This document shows, piece by piece, positions 9,768 through 17,201 of a DNA stretch of 64,000 nucleotides (positions are counted from its first letter, which is position 1; the number at the start of each line of letters is the position of its first letter). The DNA is from Micromonospora saelicesensis (GTDB lineage: Bacteria > Actinomycetota > Actinomycetes > Mycobacteriales > Micromonosporaceae): positions 124,001 through 188,000 of the forward strand of contig NZ_FMCR01000003.1 of the NCBI RefSeq assembly GCF_900091575.1. Reading direction: 5' to 3'. The translations under genes were made by a program, and so were the position numbers. The notes below the pieces were generated by a model, which saw nothing but the letters and a program-made list of their open reading frames with translations, made no database searches and was not told the DNA's origin.

Positions 9768-10013
9768 TCAGTTGTTGATCAGCGCGGCGAAGACCACCAG
9801 ACCGAGGATCGCGGCGACGACACTGGCCGCGGCGGCGTACCAACCCAGCGGCTTGTCACCGAGCACCGCGCCGACGACGCCAGCGATGACGCCGAGCACG
9901 CCGAAGATGATCGGGTTGAGCAGCAGGGCCAGGACCGCGAAGACGAAACCCACGATGGTGATGATGCGGGCGGCGTTGCTGCGGGGACGAACGGTGCTCG
10001 GCATGTCGGCCAT
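9768..10013 (-). CDS. Small membrane protein (81 aa)
   Basis: An 81-residue protein with a short polar N-terminus (MADMPSTVRPRSNAAR) and two to three closely packed hydrophobic segments making up the rest, with GVLGVIAGVVGAVLG in the middle, as in small DUF4190-like actinobacterial proteins. ATG 10013 has an excellent ribosome binding site (AGGAGG, 5-nt spacing), which excludes the longer frame. It lies 82 bp downstream of the guanidine exporter on the same strand and could be read through from it. No function recognised. Confidence 0.75.
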   Translation of the reverse strand: MADMPSTVRPRSNAARIITIVGFVFAVLALLLNPIIFGVLGVIAGVVGAVLGDKPLGWYAAAASVVAAILGLVVFAALINN

Positions 10014-10095
10014 GTCTTCCTCCTGTTGAGAGCCTGTCGTGACGGATCGATCACTACCCACTGTGGGCGCCGGCCACGCCTGCCGATGGGACACC

Positions 10096-10410
10096 TCAGT
10101 GGAAGATCTTGAGACCGATCACGCCGGCGACCACCAGCAGGAGACAGAGGATCCGGGGCAGGCTCGCCGACTCGCCCAGCGCCAGCATCCCGACCAGCGC
10201 GGTGCCGACCGCGCCGATGCCGACCCAGACCGCGTAGCCGGTGCCGACGGGGATGTCCCGCAGCGCGTACGACAGCCCGGCCATGCTCAGCAGCAGGGTC
10301 ACCACGAACACCACGGACGGGATCAGCCGGCTGAAACCGGCGCTGCGGTCCAGGGCGATCGCCCAGGCCGTCTCCAACAGTCCCGAGATCACCAGTACGA
10401 GCCAGGCCAT
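10096..10410 (-). CDS. gdx: SMR-family guanidinium exporter Gdx (SugE-type)
   Basis: A 104-residue, four-helix small multidrug resistance protein. The essential membrane glutamate is in GLLETAWAIAL (E13), and the loop GTGYAVWVGIGAVGT is typical of the SugE/Gdx branch rather than EmrE. Gdx proteins exchange guanidinium for protons as antiparallel dimers. The assignment is strongly reinforced by a guanidine-III riboswitch in the leader (10473-10516), so expression should rise when guanidine accumulates. It ends 82 bp before a small membrane-protein gene on the same strand. Confidence 0.9.
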   Translation of the reverse strand: MAWLVLVISGLLETAWAIALDRSAGFSRLIPSVVFVVTLLLSMAGLSYALRDIPVGTGYAVWVGIGAVGTALVGMLALGESASLPRILCLLLVVAGVIGLKIFH

Positions 10411-10472
10411 CGTTCACCTCACCGGAAAGCGCCCGGGCTGCCGCGCCGGGACGAGTCGAGTCTGCACGTCAC

Positions 10473-10516
10473 GCGGGGCGTCTTGGCCTGACCGGGTACG
10501 CCCACCACTCGTCCGG
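10473..10516 (-). promoter_or_regulatory. Guanidine-III riboswitch (ykkC-III)
   Basis: Read on the minus strand, the leader begins ccggacgag, continues cguacccggucagg, then ccaagacgcccc. From memory this matches the Thermobifida fusca guanidine-III aptamer almost base for base in the conserved core (CCGGACGAG, GUACCCGGUCAGG, CAAGACG). The variable stem differs but stays paired: GGGCGU with ACGCCC here, against GCGCCGU with ACGGCGC there, which is compensatory change. It lies 62 nt upstream of the gdx start, as expected for a ligand-activated switch. Confidence 0.9.
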
Positions 10517-10634
10517 AGCGGCCGCGAACATCCGGCCACCGGTGCCGACGCTAGCACCGACCCCGGTGGCGGGGCGGTGACCACCACCACGGTCCGTTGA
10601 CCTCCACCTGACTTCAACTTGCAGTATCGCCACC

Positions 10635-11558
10635 ATGACCATGCTCTACGCCGACCCCGAGGTCGCCGCCGCGCTGGACGCCGCCACCACGGTCGACGCC
10701 ATGCGCGCCGCCCTCCTGGCCGCGTACGAGGGACGCCTGATCGCGCCGCCCCGGGCCGCCGCACCGCTGAGCGGCGGACGGATGGTGCTCACCGCCGGGC
10801 ACCTGGTCGGCGAGTGGTACGGCTTCCGCTCGTACGACACCTTCGGTCACCCACAGGGCGAGCAGTTGGTGGTGCTGCACGACGCCCGGACCGGGGCGAT
10901 CCGGGCGGTCGCGGTCGGCGAGGAGTTGGGCTCCCGTCGTACCGGAGGGTTGGGGGGCCTCGCGGTCGACGCGCTGGCGCGTCCCGACGCCGCCACCCTC
11001 GGGGTGATCGGCTCCGGCCGGCAGGCGTGGACCCAGGTCTGGGCCGCCGCCGCGGTCCGCCCGTTGCGCGAGGTGGTGGTGCACAGCCGCTCCGCCGCTC
11101 GCCGGGAGGCCTTCGCCGCCCGGGTCCGCGCCGAACTGGGCGTGCCGGCCCGTGCGGTGGCCGACCCGGGCTCGGCCGTCGCCGGGCGGGACCTGGTGGT
11201 GCTGGCGACCACCAGCCCGACCCCGGTGCTCTGCGCCGCCGACATCAGCCCCGGCACGCACGTCAACGCGGTCGGTTTCAAGCAGCGCGACCGCAGCGAG
11301 TTCGGCACCGACCTGCTGGACACCGCCGACCTGCTGGTCACCGATTCACCGGCTCAGGCGGCGGACTACCAGCCGCCGATGCTCGCGGCCACACCCCCGT
11401 ACGCCGGGCGGTTGCGCGACCTGGGCGGCATCCTGGCTGGCGCGGTCCCCGGCCGGACCACCGCGGACCAGATCTCCGTCTTCTGCTCCACCGGCCTGGC
11501 CGGCACCGAGGTGTTCCTGCTCGACGCGCTGACCCGGGTGGCGGCCGCGGCGCGCTGA
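10635..11558 (+). CDS. Ornithine cyclodeaminase/mu-crystallin family protein
   Basis: 307 residues with a Rossmann NAD(P)-binding motif GVIGSGRQA (G126, G128) and the family blocks EELGSRRTGGLGGLAVDALA and TTSPTPVL. Members include ornithine cyclodeaminase, alanine dehydrogenase and ketimine reductases. An arginine in the EELGSRRT-like block usually binds substrate carboxylate. The substrate cannot be told from sequence. ATG 10635 is used. It is divergent from gdx, with the shared 224-bp region holding the riboswitch on the other strand. Confidence 0.85.
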   Translation: MTMLYADPEVAAALDAATTVDAMRAALLAAYEGRLIAPPRAAAPLSGGRMVLTAGHLVGEWYGFRSYDTFGHPQGEQLVVLHDARTGAIRAVAVGEELGSRRTGGLGGLAVDALARPDAATLGVIGSGRQAWTQVWAAAAVRPLREVVVHSRSAARREAFAARVRAELGVPARAVADPGSAVAGRDLVVLATTSPTPVLCAADISPGTHVNAVGFKQRDRSEFGTDLLDTADLLVTDSPAQAADYQPPMLAATPPYAGRLRDLGGILAGAVPGRTTADQISVFCSTGLAGTEVFLLDALTRVAAAAR

Positions 11559-11648
11559 CCGGCTGACGTTACGGGGGCTGACCGAATGGTGTCGACCGTC
11601 TCCGCAGCCCGCGTGCGTGGGCTTACCCGGCCGGCCCGGTACCCTCGG

Positions 11649-13157
11649 ATGGTGTCTGCCACCTCTCCTTCTCCCGCTGACCACGCCGAGGGCCGTCGTG
11701 TCGCCCTGCTGACCCTGGGCTGTGCCCGCAACGAGGTCGACTCGGAGGAGCTGGCCGCGCGCCTGCACGCCGACGGCTGGCAGGTGACCACCGACGGCGA
11801 GGGCGCCGACGTGGTGGTCGTCAACACCTGCGGTTTCGTGGAGAAGGCCAAGCAGGACTCGATCCAGACCCTGCTCGCCGCCGCCGGAACGGGCGCCAAG
11901 GTGGTCGCCGCAGGCTGCATGGCCGAGCGTTACGGCCGGGAGTTGGCCGACAGCCTGCCCGAGGCCCAGGCGGTGCTGAGCTTCGACGACTACCCCGACA
12001 TCGCCGCCCGGCTGAACGCCGTCGTCGCCGGCGAGCAGATCACCGCGCACACCCCACGGGACCGGCGCGAGCTGCTGCCGCTGACCCCGGTGCAGCGCCG
12101 CGACAGCGGTGTGTCGCTGCCCGGCCACGGCACGGTGACCCGTACCGTCGTCGACACCGACGAGCACACCCCGGCGCACCTGCGCCAGGTGCTGCGCCGA
12201 CGGCTCGACACCGGTCCGGTGGCCTCGCTGAAGCTGGCCAGCGGCTGTGACCGCCGCTGCGCGTTCTGTGCCATCCCGGCCTTCCGGGGGGCCTTCGTCT
12301 CGCGTACCCCGGACGAGCTGCTCGCCGAGGCGGAGTGGCTGGCCAAGACCGGCGTACGGGAGCTGGTGCTGGTCAGCGAGAACTCCACCTCGTACGGCAA
12401 GGACCTGGGTGACCCGCGCGCCCTGGAGAAGCTGCTGCCGCAGCTCGCCGCGGTGACCGGCATCGTCCGGGTGCGGGCCAGCTACCTTCAGCCGGCCGAG
12501 ACCCGGCCCGGGCTGGTCGAGGCGATCGCCACCACCCCGGGCGTGGCACCGTACTTCGACCTGTCGTTCCAGCACTCCAGCGAGCCGGTGCTGCGCCGGA
12601 TGCGGCGTTTCGGCTCCACCGACCGGTTCCTGGAGCTGCTGGCGAGTGCCCGCGCCCTGGCCCCGGACGCGGGCGCCCGGAGCAACTTCATCGTCGGTTT
12701 CCCCGGCGAGACCCGCGCCGACGTCGACGAGCTGGTCCGGTTCCTGACCGAGGCTCGGCTCGACGCGATCGGCATGTTCGACTACAGCGACGAGGACGGC
12801 ACCGAGGCCGCCGGCCTGCCCGGCAAGGTCTCCGCCGCGACGATCAAGCGGCGCTACGACCGGCTCAGCGCCCTCGCCGACGAGCTCTGCTCGCAGCGGG
12901 CCGAAGACCGGCTCGGCTCGACCGTCGAGGTGCTGGTCGACTCGATCGAGGACGGCGTCGTGGAGGGCCGGGCGGCCCACCAGGCGCCGGAGGTGGACGG
13001 TTCCACCACCCTGGTCGCCCCGGCCGAGGGCGGGGTCGACCTGGCCGCGCTGCGCCCGGGCGATCTGGTGCGCGCAACGGTGACCGGCACCGAAGGGGTG
13101 GACCTGCTCGCTGTGCCGGATGAGATGATCTCGGCGGCGCCCGGCGCGGCACGGTGA
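11649..13157 (+). CDS. rimO: Ribosomal protein S12 methylthiotransferase RimO
   Basis: Radical-SAM enzyme that adds a methylthio group to the conserved aspartate of ribosomal protein S12. 502 residues: N-terminal UPF0004 domain with a cluster cysteine in [12 protein letters not shown] (C25) and others in NTCGF and GCMAE; radical-SAM cysteines C200, C204, C207 in [14 protein letters not shown]-terminal TRAM domain. The sequence [11 protein letters not shown] marks RimO rather than MiaB, which is also in this window. The GTG/ATG choice settles at 11649 (MVSATSPSP); upstream in-frame codons lack homology. The stop overlaps pgsA by 4 bp. Confidence 0.93.
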   Translation: MVSATSPSPADHAEGRRVALLTLGCARNEVDSEELAARLHADGWQVTTDGEGADVVVVNTCGFVEKAKQDSIQTLLAAAGTGAKVVAAGCMAERYGRELADSLPEAQAVLSFDDYPDIAARLNAVVAGEQITAHTPRDRRELLPLTPVQRRDSGVSLPGHGTVTRTVVDTDEHTPAHLRQVLRRRLDTGPVASLKLASGCDRRCAFCAIPAFRGAFVSRTPDELLAEAEWLAKTGVRELVLVSENSTSYGKDLGDPRALEKLLPQLAAVTGIVRVRASYLQPAETRPGLVEAIATTPGVAPYFDLSFQHSSEPVLRRMRRFGSTDRFLELLASARALAPDAGARSNFIVGFPGETRADVDELVRFLTEARLDAIGMFDYSDEDGTEAAGLPGKVSAATIKRRYDRLSALADELCSQRAEDRLGSTVEVLVDSIEDGVVEGRAAHQAPEVDGSTTLVAPAEGGVDLAALRPGDLVRATVTGTEGVDLLAVPDEMISAAPGAAR

Positions 13158-13825
13158 CGGCGGGCCCGAGCGGAGCGGGGGACCCAGGTGGTGCGGTGCC
13201 GGGAACGCCACGGCGGCCCGAGCGGAGTGCGGCGGTGACCGGGGCCACGGAGTCGACGCCGGGCCGGGTGGTGGCCGTGGTGCCCGTCGTCAACGCGGCC
13301 AACGCGTTGACCGCCCTTCGGTTGGTGCTGGTGCCGGTCTTCGCCGCCTCGGTGATCATGTCCGGGATGACCCACTCCGGTTGGCGGATGGCGGCCTGCC
13401 TCATCTTCGCGGTGGCCTCGGCGACCGACCTGGTGGACGGCTGGATCGCCCGCCGCTTCGGGCTGGTCACCTCGGTGGGCAAGGTGGCCGACCCGATCGC
13501 CGACAAGGCGCTCACCGGCGCGGCGCTGGTGCTGCTCTCCTGGTACGACCAACTGCCCTGGTGGGTGACCGCGCTGATCCTCGTCCGCGAGCTGGGCATC
13601 ACCGGGCTGCGGTTCTGGGTGATCCGGCACGGCGTCATCGCCGCCAGCCGAGGCGGCAAGGTCAAGACCGCGCTCCAGATCCTCGCCATCGCCTGGTACC
13701 TCTGGCCGATGCCGGTCGCGCTCGCCGCCGTCGGCCCCTGGATCATGGCCGCCGCCGTCCTGGTCACTGTCGCCACCGGCTTCGACTACATAGCCCAAGC
13801 CCTCCGCCTCCGCCGCCCCCGCTGA
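13154..13825 (+). CDS. pgsA: CDP-diacylglycerol-glycerol-3-phosphate phosphatidyltransferase
   Basis: Membrane enzyme making phosphatidylglycerophosphate. It has the complete CDP-alcohol phosphotransferase motif D92-x2-D95-G96-x2-A99-R100-x8-G109-x3-D113-x3-D117 and about five membrane helices. GTG 13154 overlaps the rimO stop (GTGA), giving 223 residues. A GTG at 13235 with GGAG seven bases upstream would give a 196-residue form starting just before the first conserved block and is a real alternative. Synteny with mycobacterial pgsA3 upstream of clgR supports the call. Confidence 0.9.
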   Translation: MTAGPSGAGDPGGAVPGTPRRPERSAAVTGATESTPGRVVAVVPVVNAANALTALRLVLVPVFAASVIMSGMTHSGWRMAACLIFAVASATDLVDGWIARRFGLVTSVGKVADPIADKALTGAALVLLSWYDQLPWWVTALILVRELGITGLRFWVIRHGVIAASRGGKVKTALQILAIAWYLWPMPVALAAVGPWIMAAAVLVTVATGFDYIAQALRLRRPR

Positions 13826-13860
13826 CCCCACCCCCACCGCCCCCCGGGCCCGCCTCTGTT

Positions 13861-13913
13861 GATCATGGAGTTGTCGCCAGTCGGGACGGCGTGGTGACGC
13901 CAACTCCATGATC
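13861..13913. repeat. GATC-ended palindrome A
   Basis: Inverted repeat with 13-bp perfect arms: gatcatggagttg at 13861-13873 and caactccatgatc at 13901-13913. It starts 36 bp after the pgsA stop and lies between tandem genes pgsA and cinA. It is one of six similar elements in the window. Confidence 0.8.
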
Positions 13914-14025
13914 GCCGCGACCGGGTCGGACGCGATCGGGTCGGAGTTGGGGGTAGTTGGGTTGGGGATTGGTGGGTGGGGGACTGGTGGGTGGGGAAGG
14001 ACTGGTTTGTGCGACGGAGGTTGGG

Positions 14026-14601
14026 GTGTCGGTGAACGGTGGCGGGGCGGGCGGTGCCGGGGTGAGTGGTCCTGGGGCGAGTGGTGCCGGGGTGAATGGC
14101 GCTGAGGTGGACGGTGCCGAGGTAGGCAGTGCGGCGGCAGGGGTCGTGCACCGGCTCGCCGAGCGGCACGAAACCCTGGCCACTGTCGAATCGCTCACCG
14201 GCGGGTCGCTCGCCGCTTCGATCGTGAACATCGCCGGGGTCAGCGGGGTCTACCGGGGTGGTCTCGTGGTCTACGCCACCGAGCTGAAGGCGACCCTGGC
14301 TGGCGTACCGGATGACCTGCTGTCCGAGCGAGGGCCGGTGGACCCGGAGGTGGCGGCGGCGCTCGCCGAGGGTGGCCGGCAGCGGTGCGGCGCGGACTGG
14401 GGGCTGGCCACCACGGGGGTCGCCGGCCCGGAGCCGCAGGACGGGAAACCCGTGGGCCTGGTCTATGTAGCGGTCGCCGGCCCGAATGGTGGCGAGGTCC
14501 GCCAGCTCGACCTGGGCAGCGGACGGGACCATGTCCGAGCGGAGGCGGTGGTCGAGGCGCTGCGGTTGCTCTCCGAGCGGCTCGCCGCCGCAACCTCGTG
14601 A
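14026..14601 (+). CDS. cinA: CinA-family nicotinamide-nucleotide amidohydrolase (PncC)
   Basis: The C-terminal ~150 residues form a CinA/PncC domain ([31 protein letters not shown]), which deamidates NMN to recycle NAD. The GTG at 14026 has GGAGG five bases upstream (14016-14020) and gives 191 residues. The first ~40 residues are a low-complexity pentapeptide repeat (five 15-bp units at 14052-14126), unusual for the family. No N-terminal MoCF-like domain is present, so this is the short, PncC-only form. It sits in the conserved pgsA-cinA-clgR order. Confidence 0.85.
   Translation: MSVNGGGAGGAGVSGPGASGAGVNGAEVDGAEVGSAAAGVVHRLAERHETLATVESLTGGSLAASIVNIAGVSGVYRGGLVVYATELKATLAGVPDDLLSERGPVDPEVAAALAEGGRQRCGADWGLATTGVAGPEPQDGKPVGLVYVAVAGPNGGEVRQLDLGSGRDHVRAEAVVEALRLLSERLAAATS
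14052..14126 (+). repeat. 15-bp coding tandem repeat in cinA
   Basis: Five consecutive units of the type ggtgccggggtgagt (14052-14066, 14067-14081, 14082-14096, 14097-14111, 14112-14126), increasingly diverged. They encode a Gly-Ala-Gly/Glu-Val-Ser/Asn/Asp pentapeptide series at the N-terminus of CinA. Confidence 0.75.
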
Positions 14602-14819
14602 AGCCAGGGCCGAAGCGGTCGAAGCCACCCGAGCCGACGCAACACGGGCGGCGGCGCGCCCCGGTGAGCCCGTCCCGACGAACCGACGGGCGGGGCGGGA
14701 TGTCGCCCGGGCCCGCAACGGGTACGGTTGCGGGAAGGCTCCGACGTTCGGGGTCGGCGCGGTCCGCCGCGACCGGCCGCCCGGCGGCGGGCGCGAGGAA
14801 TCCCTCAGGGGGAGGTGCG

Positions 14820-15254
14820 ATGATCCTGCTACGCCGGGTGATCGGTGACGCACTGCGAGCGCGCCGGCAGGGCCAGCAGCGCACGCTGCGTGAGGTCTCC
14901 ACCGCCGCCAACGTCAGCCTCGGCTACCTCTCCGAGATTGAGCGCGGGCACAAGGAACCGTCGAGCGAGCTGCTCGCCGCGATCTGTGACGCCCTCGGCG
15001 CCCGCCTCTCCGAGCTGCTGCGTGAGGTGAGCGACACCGTGGCGCTCGCCGAGCAGATGCCCGGGGTGCTCGTCTCGATGCAGGACGAGCCGGCCGACGC
15101 CGCAGCCAAGAGCACCAACCGGGGTGTCCGTCAGGTCACCTCCGACGGCAAGGTCGCTGTCTCGGTCCGCCAGGACTCGCCGCTCAAGGCCACCCTGCGC
15201 AGCACCCGGGTCCGCCCGACCGAGCGCGACCGGGACGTGGTCTGCGCGGCCTGA
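14820..15254 (+). CDS. clgR: XRE-family regulator ClgR
   Basis: A 144-residue regulator with an N-terminal helix-turn-helix (about residues 9-65: [20 protein letters not shown] then [20 protein letters not shown]), near identical in style to Streptomyces ClgR. ClgR activates clp protease and stress genes. The C-terminus ends VVCAA; an Ala-Ala end is the Clp-degron type known for ClgR, which implies feedback by ClpP proteolysis. ATG 14820 follows a strong GGGGGAGG. The order clgR-pspA-membrane gene matches mycobacterial Rv2745c-Rv2744c-Rv2743c. Confidence 0.92.
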   Translation: MILLRRVIGDALRARRQGQQRTLREVSTAANVSLGYLSEIERGHKEPSSELLAAICDALGARLSELLREVSDTVALAEQMPGVLVSMQDEPADAAAKSTNRGVRQVTSDGKVAVSVRQDSPLKATLRSTRVRPTERDRDVVCAA

Positions 15255-15452
15255 GCCGCCGATCCAGTTGACCATGGGCGGGCTGGCCCCGGCCGCGTAG
15301 GGTTGCTCGCAGGAGCCGCCGGTGCTGTCGACCGCCCGGTACGGATGCCTCATTGGCGTTCGGCTGGGACGATGGAGACCGGCCGGTCACGGTCGGACGG
15401 TCCAGCCGGCCCGGCCGTGGTGGAGCGACGCTACTGAGGGGATACCGCGGAG

Positions 15453-16325
15453 ATGGCGAACCCGTTCGTCAAGGGTTGGAACTACCTGATGGCGCTCTTC
15501 GGTGCGAAGATCGACGAACATGCGGATCCCAAGGTGCAGATCCAGCAGGCCATCGAGGATGCCCAGCGGCAGCACCAGGCGCTGGTTCAGCAGGCTGCCG
15601 CAGTGATCGGCAACCAGCGTCAGCTGGAGATGAAGCTGTCTCGACAGATGACCGAGGTCGAGCGGTTGCAGGGCAACGCCCGGCAGGCCCTGGTGCTCTC
15701 CGACCAGGCCCGGGCCAAGGGCGACGAGGCCGAGGCGGTGCGGTTCGAGCAGTCCGCGCAGACGCTGGCCAGCCAGCTCGTCTCCGCCGAGCAGGCCACC
15801 GAGGACCTGAAGACCCTGCACGACCAGGCGCTGGGCGCCGCCGCCCAGGCCCGCCGAGCGGTCGAGAACAACTCGATGATCCTCCAGCAGAAGCTCGCCG
15901 AGCGCACCAAGCTGCTCAGCCAGCTGGAGCAGGCCAAGATGCAGGAGACGGTGGCCCGCTCGCTGGAGTCGATGTCGTCGCTGACCGCGCCCACCAACAC
16001 TCCGTCGCTGGACGAGGTGCGCGACCGCATCGAGCGGCGGTACGCCAACGCGATGGGTCGCGCCGAACTGGCCGGCAACTCCGTCGAGGGCCGTATGTTG
16101 GAAATTCAGAAGGCCACGATCGACTCGGCCGGCTCCGCCCGGCTCGAGCAGATCCGGTCCAGCATGGCGGGGGAGCAGCTCGGCGGCGCGGCCGAACGAC
16201 CGGCCGTGCCGCAGGCCGAGAAGACCGGCCCGGCCAACGACCCGACGGCCGCCGCCCGGCTGGACGAGCTGCGCGCCAGCATGGCTCGCGAGCGGGGCAC
16301 CGGCGACCCGACCGCCGCCGGCTGA
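15453..16325 (+). CDS. pspA: Phage-shock protein A homologue (PspA/IM30, 35-kDa antigen type)
   Basis: A 290-residue, almost wholly alpha-helical coiled-coil protein starting [20 protein letters not shown], where the amphipathic helix that binds stressed membranes lies, followed by long Gln/Glu/Ala heptads. A hinge around residues 165-180 ([15 protein letters not shown]) and a second helical hairpin follow, then a loose Ala/Pro tail. PspA oligomers protect membrane integrity. It lies 198 bp after clgR and 23 bp before the membrane partner, as in the mycobacterial Psp system. Confidence 0.92.
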   Translation: MANPFVKGWNYLMALFGAKIDEHADPKVQIQQAIEDAQRQHQALVQQAAAVIGNQRQLEMKLSRQMTEVERLQGNARQALVLSDQARAKGDEAEAVRFEQSAQTLASQLVSAEQATEDLKTLHDQALGAAAQARRAVENNSMILQQKLAERTKLLSQLEQAKMQETVARSLESMSSLTAPTNTPSLDEVRDRIERRYANAMGRAELAGNSVEGRMLEIQKATIDSAGSARLEQIRSSMAGEQLGGAAERPAVPQAEKTGPANDPTAAARLDELRASMARERGTGDPTAAG

Positions 16326-16348
16326 ACGACCGGATCGAGGGGGTCACT

Positions 16349-17134
16349 GTGGCAGACGAGCGGACACGGTACTTCCGGAGGCTGGGTCGGCTTCGCCGGT
16401 CGGCCCGGCGGTGGAGCGTACTGGCCGGTGGGCTCGGCGGGGCGGCGGTGGTGCTGACTCCGTACGCCGGCCTTGGTCTGCCCGACGCGGCCTGGGCCGG
16501 CGCCGCGGGCAGCGCGGTGGCGCTCGCCGCCTGGCGCTGGATCGACGTGCGCGCCCTGGCCGCCCAGCCGGCGCCCCCGGCGCTCGACCCGGCCGAGGCG
16601 GCGGCCCGGTCCCGGGCCCGATTGATCGCCGCCGTCGAGCGGCTGCCGGTCGGCCCGGGCGTGCTGGCCGAGGTGCGCCGGGTCCGCTCCCGGATCGCGC
16701 TGCGCGGCACCAGCGCCGGAGAGCAGTGGGCCCGTCTGGACCGGGCGGCACTCACCCTGGCCGGGATGGCCCCCCGGCTCACCGGGCTGGCCGAGCCGGC
16801 GGTGCTGGAGGCCGCCGCCGCCGACCGCTCGCTGCGCGACCTGGCCGCGCGGGTGGCCAGCGTCGAACGCGCGCTGCGGCTGGCCCCGGCCGACGCCCGG
16901 CCGCCACTGGCCGAGGCGCACGCCGCGCTGACCGCCCAACTGGAGGGCGGGGTGGCGGCGTACGAACGGCTGGTGGTCGCCGCCGCCGGCTATCTGGCCG
17001 AGGACTCCCGACCGGAGACCGCCCACCCGGCCGCCGACCGGCTCACCGAGGCGACCGACCTGCTGCACGGCGTCGCCGGGGCGCTTGCCGAGCTGCGGGC
17101 CGTCGGCACCCCGCTGCGCGCGCCGACGCGCTGA
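16349..17134 (+). CDS. pspM: Psp-system membrane protein (PspM/Rv2743c-like)
   Basis: 261 residues: a basic N-terminus (ADERTRYFRRLGRLRRSARR), two adjacent hydrophobic segments (about residues 25-70) separated by a short loop, then a long Ala/Leu/Arg helical cytoplasmic domain. Position immediately after pspA and the two-helix-plus-coil layout match Rv2743c/PspM, the membrane partner that tethers PspA in mycobacteria. GTG 16349 has GAGGGGG upstream; longer frames overlap pspA without homology. Sequence similarity itself is too weak to judge by eye, so the name rests on context. Confidence 0.75.
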   Translation: MADERTRYFRRLGRLRRSARRWSVLAGGLGGAAVVLTPYAGLGLPDAAWAGAAGSAVALAAWRWIDVRALAAQPAPPALDPAEAAARSRARLIAAVERLPVGPGVLAEVRRVRSRIALRGTSAGEQWARLDRAALTLAGMAPRLTGLAEPAVLEAAAADRSLRDLAARVASVERALRLAPADARPPLAEAHAALTAQLEGGVAAYERLVVAAAGYLAEDSRPETAHPAADRLTEATDLLHGVAGALAELRAVGTPLRAPTR

Positions 17135-17172
17135 CGGCGCACGCCCCGAGACACCGCGCTGACGGCGCACGC
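17128..17172. repeat. Direct repeat at the 3' end of pspM
   Basis: The 17-bp string gcgctgacggcgcacgc occurs at 17128-17144 (containing the pspM stop) and again at 17156-17172, a 28-bp period. It marks the end of the backbone segment before the accessory block. Confidence 0.6.
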
Positions 17173-17201
17173 GCGGCGACGGCCCGTGGACCCCGGGCCG
17201 G

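Noticed and set aside
10411..10634. A protein-coding gene in the gdx/cyclodeaminase gap
   Set aside because: The open frames there are short shadows; the conserved signal is the riboswitch.
15353..16348. A long upstream extension of the pspM frame overlapping pspA
   Set aside because: The sequence in that frame is out-of-frame PspA coding DNA; the GTG at 16349 has its own ribosome binding site.
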